A stretch of 64,000 nucleotides of DNA, from assembly GCA_020746875.1 (NCBI GenBank), contig JAGTJL010000004.1, positions 744,001-808,000 of the forward strand. Reading direction: 5' to 3'. Each line of letters starts with the position of its first letter. The first letter of the stretch is position 1. Under the pieces are notes generated by a model. The model was not told the origin of the DNA. It saw nothing but the letters and a program-made list of their open reading frames with translations, and made no database searches. Source of the DNA: Rhexocercosporidium sp. MPI-PUGE-AT-0058 (lineage: Eukaryota; Ascomycota; Leotiomycetes; Helotiales). Position numbers and translations under genes: made by a program. Shown piece by piece: positions 10,901 through 22,354 of this stretch.

Positions 10901-11347
10901 TCGTTATGATCCGGGCATTCTTCGCTTTGGTGTTGCTGATGCTATTGAGCCACCTCGGTCTTCAAAAATATTTCGGGAACAAGCCATCGTATGCCGGAGA
11001 AAAGCCGATGGATCCAATTGGCCCAGGTACTACCCCTGACTTTGGCGATGATTTGTTGATGGTAATTTTGGTGTCTGGAGTATGGGATAATAAGACTTGA
11101 ATATCGTATACTTAGACCTGAATTATGTTGTATTCACAAAAAGCATACCTAGTCATAGCTATGAAATGGCAAGTAGCCAAACACATCTAAATTTACAACC
11201 TCGTCTTCGACACGGACAGTGCAAGCCAAACCCATTTGAAGTGGACGTTCAATGTCACGAATCCATAAACCAACATTGTTGATGATATTTCAATACAATT
11301 CAGCTATGGTGCTTTGCTCCACCTTCCTAACGCCATGCTCCAGGATT
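10901..11347. other. Intergenic between two minus-strand genes
   Basis: Promoter side of the PPR gene and 3' flank of the DysF gene. Small open frames occur on the plus strand (10768-11100, 11097-11282) but lack an identifiable protein and partly shadow the PPR gene. Confidence 0.45.
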
Positions 11348-12906
11348 CTAGTCCGTTGCCTTGCCCTTTCCCTTTTCATTTGCCTTCCCATTTTCCCTTG
11401 TTAAAATAGCTGTACCATTCCCTTCCCCTTCATAACAGTTGTCACCCCCAGGGAGTTTCTGATCTGAGATTACGTCTCTTGGAGCACTGTTGTCTAGGCT
11501 GCTCCACCCTTGGTCCCACCCTTGACTCTCGTCCACTGCTCCTTTAGTTTCCCCTTTCTCCGCCATATCTTTCACATCGCTCCAGAACTCGAGTTTCTTG
11601 ACCTCTTCATCGGCATGTTTCACGGCTGCCTCCAGGTTCTCTAATCGTCTCTGTTTGGTAGGATCTACTTCGTCCTTTTCAGACTTTTCGTTCTCCTCGG
11701 TTGCCTTGTTGAAAATCTGGAGTAGGTGACTCAAGAGCAATCTGCGCGAGGCCTGGAATATGAACATTCCCATAATCTCGTGCATGTGATCCCTTAGATA
11801 ATAGAGGTCATCGCCACCGTGCTGGATAAAGCTTTCTACGGCTTCCATCTTCTCTCGGTCGATTCGAGCCAAGCGAAGTGCTTTCAAGAGTGTTCCAATG
11901 TCCTGAATTTCTTCCACGACGATGCCCTCCTCCATTTCTCGCCGTGATATGGTACTAAAGCGTTTCCTCTGGCCTTCTGTCGTGGAAGCACGACTACAGT
12001 CTCGCAATTCCGCAGGGTGTATAGTAAAGTAATCCGAATTGAGCATATGCCCCTCATTGACTCGATATCCAGTGCTTTTCTTCACCCGTTTTCGTATCCA
12101 AGCTCTCCGACGGACAAATGAGCTGTACCACGATTTCCCATGCCACGAGAACTTCTTGGAAAACATAAAGGAGTATTCCCAGCCGTCCTCGTCAACCTCG
12201 TCCGTGTGATTGATATGCCATTCTGGCCAAGCCCATTCCCATGATGGATCTGGAACCTGTGCATTGGTGATATTGGTAGCGCTGGTTTTCTGGGCGCTAT
12301 TGGTCCAGGGAGAAGGATCCAGATTCCCAAGAGCACTGGATGAGAAGAGGGGCATCCCACATAGAAACCCCCCTCGTTGATTCTCGTACAGAATATCGAT
12401 TGCAGAGATGGGACTTGGCTTGGGTTTCTTTGCCGCGCCAGTATCTTTCGTCCGACCACGTTCCTCTGCTTCTGCTTCTACTTCTTCCTCTCCGTCTACC
12501 TGCACATTGCTGATGTCTCCGGTGGTATCATTATCGGGCTCATCATTAGACCCCTCAGCTTGCCCCAATCTGCGGTCCTGGTATTTCGAGTATTTCCTCT
12601 TTGTGAGCTCCTGCCGTAAACGTAACGGGGTCGTATGCTTTCGCAGAGGCACATCGCTATGTCTTCGTGAAGAGGAGTCTGAAATGACACCTAGACCTAG
12701 TCAATCCTCCGTCCAATCCACAACGATGATTGTCTTAAGCCAGAGAAGAGATTCTTACCTGGAGAAAGGGGTCTTTCACCCACCGAGCGGCTGCGGGCTA
12801 CCTCTGGACTTTCAGGTCGCGTATGGTCGATGAGGTTGATTTCATGGTCGTAATCGGTGTCCTTCAGGGGCGATGGTCGACGTGTCGAAGAGTGTAGGAT
12901 AGACAT
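11348..12906 (-). CDS. DysF (peroxin/dysferlin) domain protein, Spo73/Mug65-like
   Basis: Two exons, 12759-12906 and 11348-12690. The intron has donor gtaaga and acceptor ctag, and joining continues the frame as SPG-VISDSSSRRHSDVPLRKH; the product is 496 residues. The centre has the tryptophan-rich dysferlin pattern: WEWAWPEWHIN, then DGWEYSFMFSKKFSWHGKSW and SFVRRRAWIRKRV, i.e. DysFN followed by DysFC. In fungi this pair occurs in peroxisomal Pex23/Pex30-type proteins and in soluble Spo73/Mug65-like proteins needed for spore wall or prospore membrane growth. No transmembrane segment is visible, which favours the soluble group. A Glu-rich patch precedes the domain and a charged helical region with a Gly/Lys-rich tail follows. 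The start at 12906 is the first ATG of the 5' exon; an additional upstream exon is possible. Confidence 0.8.
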
Positions 12907-13796
12907 CTCCTACGAACGTCACAGCATCCTGTAGGGGTTTTGCAGCTCTTGAAGCTGGTGGTGTTCTTGCCGTAGTAGCAAAGGGAACTTCAGCCTCGAT
13001 CCACAATTGGGAAATGATCCAAGGATGGGCGGTACAAGAGGATTCAACGAATTGAGTGAAATAGCAATGTTGACCCTTCTTGTTACGGGTTTCCACGATC
13101 CAGGCGCCTAAAACTAGACGCTTCTAGCTCAAGAACCGACCTCATTAGCGATTTCCTGTTTTATAATTAGCTCTCTAGCATCAGACCATCCATGATCAGG
13201 AGCCGAGGAGGAGGAGGAAGAAGAAGAGGACGTCGGAGTCGTAGTCGCGACCGCACAAGCTCGATGACGCGTGGGGCAAGCTACCAAGCTCCTGTCCTGT
13301 ACTACTAGCAAATCATCTACCCGATCTGCCAACTTTGAATAGCTGCCAGACCAAAAGAGGCATTAAGAGGGTCTCACCAGCCACAATGGAGACTTTACTT
13401 ATGGAGCTACCGTAAAGACTTACGGGTAAAGCAGTTCAGCTCTCACGGGCCATCTGTTGATCTGGCCCCCTTGGACTGAATGACTGAATGACTAACTGAA
13501 TGACTTCCCGGTTCCTCTATGACGTGGTGTGCATTGCATTTCCTGGTATGGCCGAATGCGTGTGGGGAAAGCTGCATGGAAGAGCTTCCCTCGACCTTGC
13601 CAGCCAATCAGCAGCCCACTGCCCTCTCATAACAATGCCCGGGGTTGTCTCCTCTTCTTCCGCATCTTCATCTCGTCTTCCCTCTTCACACCACATCCCA
13701 TCACAGTATTGACATCCTAAACTAAACCACTCGACCTTCTCCCAATAACAAACGTTAATTCCTGTCTCAACCACACATACACACACACACTCAACA
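12907..13796. other. Divergent intergenic region with simple repeats
   Basis: Lies between the divergent DysF gene and the gene starting at 13797. It contains a GAGGAG/GAAGAA tract at about 13205-13231, tandem gactgaat units at about 13474-13505, and a CA-rich stretch (13771-13790) just upstream of the 13797 ATG. Frames on the minus strand (13129-13332, 12842-13096) are mostly low complexity and are not supported as genes. Confidence 0.45.
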
Positions 13797-14407
13797 ATGG
13801 CCCAACCAAAGTCTAGAGTGCCACTCTTCCTCGGCCTTGCTGCCGCAGGTGGTGTTGGATACTACCTTTACACTGCCGGTGGGAGCCCAAAGGTTGCTGA
13901 GAAGCAAGTCGAGGGTATGTTACTCGGATCCCGTACCAAATCTCGAGGCACATGAACTGACTCCTTGCTAGCTGATTTGTCTCGTGCTTCTGCAAAGATC
14001 AAGTCGGAGATCCCTGGCCGTGCTAAGGAAGCTCAGAAGGAGGGCGAGAAGTGGGCAAGTGAAGCTGGCTCAAAGCTTGACTCTGCAGTAAGTACCCCCA
14101 CGATATTCTTGACATCCTCAAATTTTATTGAGCAAGCTTGGATGATGGTTGCTGGGATATTCCAGTGCCATCGATGATGCCGTCCAGCTTCTCCGGTACC
14201 CCGACTTCGAGTAAGAAGCATAACTAACCACAACCCCAGGTCGAGAAGAGCAAGGCAGAGCTAGCCAAAGCCGAGGGCAAGTTCGACCAATACCGCAAAG
14301 ATGCTGGCGCAGAGACAATGAAGAAGATTGATGCAGCAGACAGGAAGATCGAGAATGAGGCAGCAAAGGCCAAGAGCGGCGTCTCTTCCTGGTTCGGAGG
14401 AAAGTAA
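13797..14407 (+). CDS. Small membrane-anchored helical protein (calcofluor-white-hypersensitive-like)
   Basis: Three exons: 13797-13914, 13972-14087 and 14240-14407, encoding 133 residues. Introns have donors gtatgt, gtaagt and gtcga-preceding acceptor ccccag, all in frame. Residues 8-26 (VPLFLGLAAAGGVGYYLY) form one hydrophobic segment. The remainder is a highly charged Lys/Glu/Ala helix ending in SGVSSWFGGK, resembling LEA or apolipoprotein-type amphipathic helices. Small fungal proteins with this architecture are often annotated as calcofluor white hypersensitive precursors, and probably sit in a mitochondrial or other internal membrane; that name is from memory of the family and is not proved here. 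Confidence 0.75.
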
Positions 14408-14741
14408 ATACTGGGGTTTGGGGAGAACATGTGCCGACGTGCGGGGATGATTGATGATTTGATGCTTGAGGTGGATTACGAGTCGTACTAGCAGCGAGTC
14501 TGTATAATACCATGCAAATAATGCTCCTCTCCATTTCATTTCCGTTACCCTCAACTGAGAATGTTAACTGTTCTGGAGTAGACTACTGTTCCATTGTTGG
14601 TACAATATTGCTCTGCTGATTTCGGTTGTGGTGTTTAACTACTGTCAACTACCCTCTCATCGCTAAGTACTTGACTTCAGTATACTACCTCGAATTATGA
14701 ACGGTTCCCGGGCACAACCGCATCTTTCAGAAGCACACAGC

Positions 14742-14795
14742 TTCATATACTTCATATACTTCATATACTTCATATACTTCATATACTTCACTTAC
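14742..14795. repeat. 9-bp tandem repeat TTCATATAC
   Basis: Five perfect copies of TTCATATAC at 14742-14786 and a sixth degenerate copy to 14795, in the 3' region after the small anchored protein gene. It is a minisatellite and likely polymorphic between strains. Confidence 0.9.
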
Positions 14796-14802
14796 TCCAT
14801 AA

Positions 14803-15510
14803 TTACCAATTGCCTCTACGCAACTTCTCTAATGTTCCCGCGTCTCTGTCTACCAGCCGCATTGCAGTCATTTTTCTGGTTTCCTGCTGATTATTCTTCA
14901 AAATTCTAGAGTCTAACGAGCTCTGCTCTTGTATCTTTACCTGTTGGTATTGAAAGACTAGCTGAGGCGTGTTTTGATGATAGATAGTAGTCTTGTCTAC
15001 TATTCCTACGTCCAAACACCCTTTCGATAAGCACTTTCTGATAGCTTGAGGGTCATGTTCCTCACTTCTCCGGAGCCCGCTCGCTAAAGTCCAAAAGTGT
15101 CTCCATAATTCAGTTGTTGACTTTCTCGGTATAAAATCTCGTGGATGTGCCTCAATTTTGGAGCCCCAGAGTGCTAGAAGTTCCAGAAGAGGGGGGTTCA
15201 AACGGTAATCTGCTGGGCTATCTATCGATGGTCAAATTGCAGACGGCACTTTTGAGACGAATAAGATCCGGGAACATTGTGAGCTGGTAAAGTCGGCTTG
15301 TGGAGTAGACTCGAAATACGCGAATTTTGAAGCCAGCTTTTTGAAATTTCGCTCGCCGTCGGCGTCTGTGTTGTTGTCGTTCGGGAGGAATGTCAGGTAT
15401 GTTAATGAGATGTTTGTGGGTATTCCTGCCCTCTCGAAGAAGCCATTGCATGGATAATGACAAGTGTTTAGCACACAGCCATGTTCTTGCTGACCAAAAC
15501 ACCAATGACG
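14803..15510 (-). pseudogene. Interrupted ORF, possible gene relic
   Basis: On the minus strand an open frame from about 15510 to 15235 ends in TGA (15232-15234) and resumes in the same frame from 15231 to 14803. Together it would encode about 230 residues, with LTFLPNDNNTDADGERNFK before the stop and LNPPLLELLALWGSKIEAH, TTELWRHFWTLASGL after it. Composition looks protein-like on both sides of the stop, which is why I read it as one disabled gene. No known family was recognised. Alternatively the two halves are chance frames. Confidence 0.35.
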
Positions 15511-15906
15511 AACAGTACTGTGTATTATTTTCTTAAATATCTTGTTACTGCCGAATTGGGTGATTCGCTGGTATTCCCTTTTCTTTTTGCTCTCGCATCG
15601 GTGCCCGCTTAGTCGATCTACGTGTTCATCCTTAACGAAGTTGTTATTTATTGTGCAGAATAGCAAGAAGAACAACAGTTCTATCAAGGAATTTTTATTC
15701 GGTATAAACCAGCGATTATCCATACGCATAGGCATTCTGAAGATTTGACTTTGGCGTTGTTTACCGTTTCGTCTCTACACAGTACTCCGGGTCAAATCCT
15801 GTAGTCTCGTCCAAACCACCAAAAGCATGCTTATGTCCCTTTCTAATCGAGCGTTAATACGAAGAATCTCAGCCAGATCCACAGTCACAACCCCATTTTA
15901 CCATCC
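15511..15906. other. Intergenic, nothing recognised
   Basis: Moderately AT-rich sequence between the relic and the 3' end of the DUF7702 gene. Open frames seen on both strands lack ATG-started, protein-like composition. Confidence 0.4.
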
Positions 15907-16967
15907 TCACATCTCTTGTGTCCCCACCCTCTCACTCTCCACCCCAATAACTTTTCCCCTCTCCCCATCTGGTTCACTAACCAACCTCCGATGAAGCTGA
16001 GACCTATCTCCTCCCTCCTCCTCCTCCTCCTCCTCCTCCCCATCCTCACTCCCCATCCCATCTCTACCACCTCTCCCCCTTTCTCTCCTCCTCTCCAAAA
16101 CCCCTACCCCCAACCCCAACAACACAACCAAATTCTCCGGGCCTACAGACATAACAACCAAAACCGCCACACTCCCTCCATTCGGCCTGAACATGTGCGT
16201 CCCCTCCACGAAAAACGCACAGGCTGCGTATACCAACCTAAGGATAATAAGCGGGATCATGGCGTTGACTGCTATAACAGCGAAGCTCTCGGTTTTGGTG
16301 TACTTGTGACTGTGGTTGTGATTGGATGGAGCGGGATAACGGTGACGGTAGAGGAGTGTTGTGGTGTAGATGCTGGCGAGGGCAAGGAGAAGGAATGTCA
16401 GTGTGAATTGGGCTAGGGCGAGGGCTGTTAGGATTTTGCCTAAGGTTTTTATGGAGGCGGGTGTGGAGGTGGTGGAGAAGAGTTTGAGGATGCCGATTAT
16501 CAGGAGGGGAAGGGCGAGGAGGATAGGAAGGTGAAGCCAGTGGAGGTTTTTTGCTAGTGTAGATTTGTTGACTTTGATACAGCTATTTTCTCTTGTTAGT
16601 TCCGTTTGATTCTTGGGAGCGCATCTGGGTCGTCGTTTGGGAAAGGGGGAAGAGACGGAGAAAGAGAGGGGGAGGTCAGAAGTGGGAATGCTTACAGCTC
16701 CTGCACAAATCCCAACATAGTAAGTACCAGCGGCGACAGGCCCACACCATTCAATATCGCAGCCGTAGTGACGAAGTCAGCATCACTGCTCTGCGAAGCT
16801 TTTATCGCGAGGATCGAGCCGATGATGCGGATGGTAGCCAGGGTGGCTATGTATGGCCATTGGAGTCTTTTCCACCTGTTGCGGAGGGTGAGGTAGATTG
16901 ATATGAGAAGGACTGGGGAGTAGATGATGAATTGGGAGATGGAGAGCTGGTCTCGAGAGGTGAGCAT
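15907..16967 (-). CDS. Multi-pass membrane protein, DUF7702-like
   Basis: Two exons, 16696-16967 and 15907-16582; donor gtaagc, acceptor aatag, frame kept as ...VQELCIKVNKS. The product is 315 residues. Hydrophobic segments: FIIYSPVLLISIYL, PYIATLATIRIIGSILAI, ILNGVGLSPLVLTMLGF, then LPILLALPLLIIGIL, LALAQFTLTFLLLALASIY, AVIAVNAMIPLIILRLVYAAC and SVAVLVVMSVGPENLVVLLGLG, i.e. seven predicted helices. This layout and the IYSP/ATIRIIGS motifs match the fungal DUF7702 integral membrane family of unknown function. The C-terminal tail holds an acidic tract (about seven Glu) encoded by a CTC repeat near 16010-16040. Confidence 0.8.
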
Positions 16968-17702
16968 TGTTTTTGAGCTTGTAGTGAGGTTAGAGGTGTT
17001 GTTTATTTGATTTAGAAGGAGAAAGATACAGTGTAGCTTGAATGAGTGTAGGAAGCTGGTCTATACTTCTCGAAATGGTCTTTCCAAGTATGAAGAGAGA
17101 ATGTCTCGTCCATATTTATCAAAAGCTTCAAGCGCCAATCTGACATTTGACATGCACACATATCAAACCAAGCCTCCTTGAATACGCGTATACCACCCGC
17201 TCAGAAATCACAACAGCTCAATGAAAATCTAGATATTCATGAACAGCCTCGTCTGACCGATGTCAAGTCAACATTCCGATGTTCATCCTTAAAATACAGG
17301 GGTGTCGAAGCGAATGCGAAGGGATGAGGCAGATTTGGTGTGCATTGAATTTAGCGAGTTTTGTTTTTCAGGGGGTGTTCGCTAAGTTGATTTTTCCGGG
17401 TAGATTAATAATTGCTGTTTATGATATTTGAAGATAGGATTTGTCCGCTTTGTTATAGATATACTAGGTACGTAGCTTAGCATATAATTTGGCTTTTTGA
17501 AGGAGTATTAGGACTCCGTTATACGCATTTGAGAGATAACGCTCAAGTGATTTAGAGAATTACAGATTGGTATTGTGGTTGGGACTGAAAACATCGCTAA
17601 ACGAAAGCACTCTCATTCTTAGAGTCCAGCTCTTTCAAACCTAGACAGTCCAACGATTTGTAGAAGGCTTTCAAAAAATTCCAACCTGGACGCTCAATTA
17701 GT
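16968..17702. other. Intergenic, nothing recognised
   Basis: Promoter side of the DUF7702 gene and 3' flank of the regulator gene. No open frame with an ATG start and credible composition, and no RNA gene, was seen. Confidence 0.45.
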
Positions 17703-18965
17703 TCAATCATCGCAAAACTCCACCTGCTCCAACGGCCAGACCAAACACCTCCCCCAAGTCTCCCACTCAACCTCCCTCCTCACCGCAAGAATGACATCCC
17801 TCCCCCACCCCCTCATCCACAAATCCCTCCTCAGCAAATGCAACAAGACACCATAATGTGCCAGCACCACCAATGCCATCGGACTTTTCGCCTTCATCTC
17901 ATCCATCACATCATCCTTCAACATAATCGGACACGGCAGCACCACCATCTTCGCATACGGGCGTTCGCGCGCGCGTAGGAATCCACACCGCAAGTCCTTG
18001 ATAGCGGAATTATACGCTTCACGGAGTCGTGCGTCGAGTGTGGTCAGGTTATTCTGCGTGGTGAGGATCGTGAGGGCGTTTTCAATGGCGGGATGGAGTG
18101 GGAGGGAAGGTTGTGCGGATGGTGATAGAGGGTTTTTGCGCAAGAAGGGCGCGAATTCACTTTCGAGGAGCCAGTGGTTGCCTTTCTCAATGATGAGAGC
18201 TATTCCACCTAGAAGAGTGAAGAGGTCTATGATCTCGACTAGAGGGTCATTTGTCTGGTCTGCTAGAGCAGAGATAGCTAGATTCCTCGAGCCGAAAGCG
18301 TAGACTGGGACGAGACAGGCGAAGGCGAAGAGGGCTCTTACGTTGTCGGATGTGATGTCTTGGAGATGTTCTCGGAAACTCTCGAGGCCGGTTGTGTGGT
18401 GGTGGAGAGCTACTTTGCTGTGTAGAGCGGAGGGGTAGAGGAGGCCTAGGTGGAGGGCTGAGACGGAGAAGACGCCTGAGAGGAGGAAGTCATGCTTGAA
18501 GGCTAGTGCGGGTACGACGTCTCGCCAGATTGGCACGCAGTCGGGAGAGTCGGATATGCTTTTTGATGTTGAGGATCCGTAGTGGTAGATTAGTCGGAGG
18601 ACATCTTGGCTGTCGTCCTGCAGGACGTAAGCTGCTGAGAGATTGGCGCTCACGGGGCCTTTGCGACAGAATATTGATTCGTAGTGCGGGGGAAACTTGG
18701 GGGGCTCTTGGACTGTGATGACATTCCTGTTTCGCTCGAATTCAAACGGGGGTAGCGATGGGGCGGTAGCTGAGGTGTCACTGAATGAGCAGAGCTCGCC
18801 GCGTTTGAGGCACTTGGAGCATCTTGGTTTGCCTTCATCACACTGTTGTGATAATTAGCCATCTTTTGTCTCGAGAGGATCAAGATTGAGGGTCACCTTA
18901 GTCTTTCGCTTTTTACACTGAATACAACCATTCCTTGTTTTGGAGTGGAACCGTCTGGAAGCCAT
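17703..18965 (-). CDS. Zn2Cys6 transcription factor
   Basis: Two exons, 18897-18965 and 17703-18842. The 54-base intron (donor gtgacc, acceptor aacag) falls inside the zinc cluster. Joining gives 402 residues with six cysteines at 14, 17, 24, 31, 34 and 41, exactly the CX2CX6CX6CX2CX6C binuclear cluster, with the usual basic KKRKTK between the second and third. Residues about 85-400 form a helical regulatory region of the Fungal_trans_2 (Upc2-like) type: IWRDVVPALAFKHDFLLSGV and SALHLGLLYP. It should bind CGG-type half-sites in the nucleus. Targets are unknown; the neighbours do not look like a biosynthetic cluster. If the intron is missed, a shorter protein starting at 18653 without the DNA-binding domain would be predicted. 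Confidence 0.9.
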
Positions 18966-19265
18966 GTTGACTCAATAAGATGTGGGCCGCAGTCTCGCAC
19001 GTACACATCGATCGAGTACGACCTCAATTCTGGGCAGTCTGGCCACGCCACCTAGATAGCTCTCGCTGCGAGAGTAAGATGATGAGAGTTGTTGTTGCCT
19101 GATGTGGCACATTCGTAACATCCATTCAATTGAGCCTAAGGTAGGTAGGTATTGGCTACAAATATTGATCACATGACCCCAAAGGTCGCTTCGTCTATAA
19201 ACATCATGTTTCAACTTGTACAGTACAATTATCGTACATGACTTCTAATACACAGTATGATACAG
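18966..19265. other. Intergenic, regulator promoter
   Basis: Promoter of the Zn2Cys6 gene and 3' flank of the SET gene; no coding signal. Confidence 0.4.
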
Positions 19266-20289
19266 TCAGTTCAGACCCCTGACTCTGCGGACGGTCTCTA
19301 GGCTTTTCGCGTACTCTGCATGATCTTCGCCGAAACAGTCCTTGTCGAGCTGCGTCGCCAGCACAGCACATCTTGAAGCCTCTTCGAGCTTACCCAGCTT
19401 CACATTGAGGTTGGCAGCTTCCAGGTACCTGGGAGTTCATATCAGTAAGCTACCCCATATACACCCAGTTGAAGACTTACATGCTCGACAACTCCTTGCC
19501 CGCAATCCCTTGACCCTCATAGAGCTCAATGAACGCCATAATGGTCTCCATCTCAGCCTCCTTATCCGAACCATCCCCAGCCACCGGCCTCTCCACAAAA
19601 GCCCTCAATAACTCGCCCATTGCTACTCTCTTCTCCTCGCCATCCTTCCCCCTCTTCCCACTCAAATCACACGCCGGACACGCACACTCAAAACCATACC
19701 CCCTCCTCAACTTCTCCACCCTCACATCCCTCACCTGTCCACTCTCCAAGAGATAATTCAAGCTAACCTCCTCATCCACCTCGATATCCCTCGTAGCATG
19801 GACATTGAACCTCCCCAGTCCCTCATGGAAATTCCCCTGCGCATTCGGCAAGCACGAATGATTTATCCTGGCTATCTTAGGGAAGAGAGCAATCCCCAGC
19901 TTTGACCCGATGTTGAATGAGTTGCTGCGGAAGATGCTAACCACCTCCACGTGATCGGATATCGAATTCCTCCTCTTGGTACCCTTGAGCTTGAGTACTT
20001 TCTTCCCCTTCAAAGCATCTAGGATAGTCGATACGGTGGTTTTAGCCGTATGCACAAGCGCCACAGACCACCTCATGAGATCCAGTTCCCTGGTCCGAAA
20101 CGAGCTCAAAGCCATAAGCGCATCTCGATCTTTCGCGCTGAGGAGCTTGGCGGCTGGGTAGAGAGTGGCGACATTATCGGCTTGGATGGTGAGGAGTGGC
20201 CGTTCGGAGAATATGCGTGTCCCTCGTGGGATGAGTTGCTTTGCGAAGACACCGAGGCCTTTGGCTCCTGCGGTGCGGATATCGATCAT
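19266..20289 (-). CDS. SET domain protein (putative lysine methyltransferase)
   Basis: Two exons, 19481-20289 and 19266-19428. The intron (donor gtaagt, acceptor cccag) splits an ATG codon in phase 2 and the frame continues as SSM-YLEAANLNVKLG. The product is 323 residues. The SET fold is recognisable: the N-terminal GAKGLGVFAKQLIPRGTRIF strand, RINHSCLPNAQGNF (the NHSC signature that contributes to cofactor and substrate binding), DEEVSLNYL, and a post-SET cysteine triad YGFECACPAC. The C-terminal exon gives a tetratricopeptide-like helix pair. This is the Set5/SMYD-like class of small fungal SET proteins without a MYND finger. The substrate is unknown. Without the second exon the ORF would stop 54 residues early. 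Confidence 0.88.
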
Positions 20290-20985
20290 CGATTTAGGGC
20301 CGGGGTGAGGATCGATGTCGTGTGCTCTGTTTCCCCTTTCATGTTGGAGGTTGAATGGCGCTGCGCAGAGGAGGACGGAAATTGCGGAGGGTTTCGCCGC
20401 GCCCGCGACGCGAGGATGATTGTCGAGATTTTGACATTTTGATGATCTGGAGGGCTTGAAATATGTGGGGAGTTTTGATGCGTTGTTTGGTTAATATTAT
20501 GGTGTTTTGTAGTGATGGAAAGGGGTTTACAAAGGTAAACAAAAGAGGGCAGCGAAAGTCGCTTTTGCCTTAGGCTTGAATAGGGGTCCAAAAACGAATC
20601 GATGTTATTGGTCAGTTTCGCCTCGGTAAACCTCATCCTAGCCTCGAACTCATGTTGCTCTCAAGCAAACATCACAAGTCAAATTTCGTGAAGAAGCAAT
20701 AAAAGGTTGTATTTTTCATCAACATTACTCTATTTTAGAATTTGCATAATCGGTGCGGTTTTTTGATGCGAAAACGTAAGCCCGGTATCGGATTCGGTCA
20801 AACCTTGAGGAACAGCTACCCCACTTTCGGTGACTCTTGAGGTACGAGTACTTCGAGCATCAACAAAGAGGTGCATCACATCGAAGTGAATCCTCTCTCC
20901 AACTCTTAAGACAGCCCTCACTCCACAACCCCAATCCCCAAACTCACCAATCATCATCAAGACACCGAAAGAACAAGAAGAAAAA
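20290..20985. other. Divergent intergenic region SET / PNPOx-like
   Basis: Holds the promoters of two divergent genes. A minus-strand open frame (20286-20636) is not protein-like. An A-rich stretch lies immediately before the 20986 ATG. Confidence 0.4.
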
Positions 20986-21903
20986 ATGGGAGCGTTCTAC
21001 GAAACCATCCCCCAAAATCTCATAACCTGGATCCTCCAGCAAAAAGTCTTCTGGATCGCCTCCGCGCCCCTCTTACCAAGCGGCCACATCAACATCTCCC
21101 CAAAAGGCGGGTCTTACTTCGGCATCCTCAACCCGCAGACATTCTGGTATGTCGACCTCACCGGCTCCGGGGTCGAAACCCTCTCGCACCTCCAAGAACC
21201 AGGGAACGGACGTATCACCGTACTCTTCAATGCATTTGAGGGCGCGCCGAAGATCGTGAGATTGTGGGGAACGGGGGAGGTGCTTGAGTATGGGACGGAG
21301 AAGTATGTTGATTTTGTGAAGAAGAATGAGGTGGAGACGGTTGCAGGGACGAGGGCGGTGGTTGTGGTGCATGTGCATCAGGTGGGGAGCTCGTGTGGGT
21401 TCAGTATGCCGTTTTATGATTTCAAGGCGTTCAGGCCGACGCTGAATGAGTTCTTTGAGAAGAGGGTTAGGGCGGAGGAGGAGGGGAATAAGAAGGATGG
21501 GATTGAGAAGTGGGTCTTTGTCCTTTTCTCCCTTCTTTTGCAATTCTCTTGCTCTTTCATTCGCCACTTCTTGTTCCCGCCTGGCTGGCGGAACTCGGAA
21601 TGAATATAACATGTGCAGTATGGTAACCGAGGACACAGCTACTGGGCATTCAAAAACTCGGAAAGCATGGACGGTCTCCCGGGAATGCGTCGTGGTGTCG
21701 AGACCCGCAAGAGAGAGAATATCACGCCCATCAAGAAGATGGTGGGTCCGTATGCGCTTGATGTCAGACCTCGTCCAAATTCTACACGCGAGAATTTGTT
21801 GCAGGCTGGTATTGTGCTGTTGGCTTTTTGCCTAGGTGTTATAGCGCAGTATGGATGGTGGTATCTTTATCCCCAGACGCAGAGGCAGGTGTGTCAGGCC
21901 TGA
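20986..21903 (+). CDS. Pyridoxamine 5'-phosphate oxidase-like flavin-fold protein
   Basis: Two exons, 20986-21513 and 21619-21903, giving 270 residues. The intron has the weak donor gtcttt and the acceptor tgcag; joining restores YGNRGHSYWAFKNSESMDGLPG, and that last segment is typical of this fungal family. The N-terminal half is a split-barrel PNPOx fold: FWIASAPLLPSGHINISPKG, NPQTFWYVDLTGSG and RITVLFNAFEG. A C-terminal hydrophobic helix (LLQAGIVLLAFCLGVIAQYGWW) suggests a tail anchor, as in relatives of yeast YLR456W and YPR172W. Cofactor binding (FMN, F420 or heme) is not settled for the family. An unspliced transcript would end at a stop at 21601. Confidence 0.85.
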
Positions 21904-22354
21904 GTAAGAACGGGCCTGGATTGAGTGTGTGGGTTGCGATTTGCTTCGCTGTGTTCTGCTTCGTCGCGACAGCAGAAGGCTACAGTACGGACGTAATTGC
22001 GTTACTGAAAGTCCAATGTGTATTCCAGCATGAGAGGTTCGTGTTTAGTAAGCACTGAGTGGTGAGAGTTGTACATACACGTACAGTAGAAATGGTGTTC
22101 TACCTCGAGAATAAATTTATGCATGCATAGGTCTATGCGGTACAGACGAAATAAGGTAGTTCTTCTTTCCAATACGATCTGCCAAAGGAATCTCCTATTC
22201 AGTACCTGCCGCAAATCAGCAGAAAGTGAAAAAGAAGAAAGAAACAAAAATTTACTCGGTGTGGGAAACGAGAACCGCTACATTCGCCTATCCCGTCAAA
22301 CCCAATCTTTGCTCCTTGCCCCTTCTTGTCGTTTTCTCTATCCCTTTTCTCCCA
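21904..22354. other. Intergenic between convergent genes
   Basis: 3' flanks of the PNPOx-like gene and the CUE gene. No independent coding signal. Confidence 0.4.

Noticed and set aside
15916..16416. 166-codon plus-strand ORF with Pro/His-rich start
   Set aside because: Antisense shadow of the DUF7702 membrane protein gene, whose spliced frame gives seven helices.
17703..19000. Secondary-metabolite cluster around the Zn2Cys6 regulator and SDR
   Set aside because: No polyketide synthase, peptide synthetase, terpene cyclase or P450 nearby; the SDR is 15 kb away among housekeeping genes.
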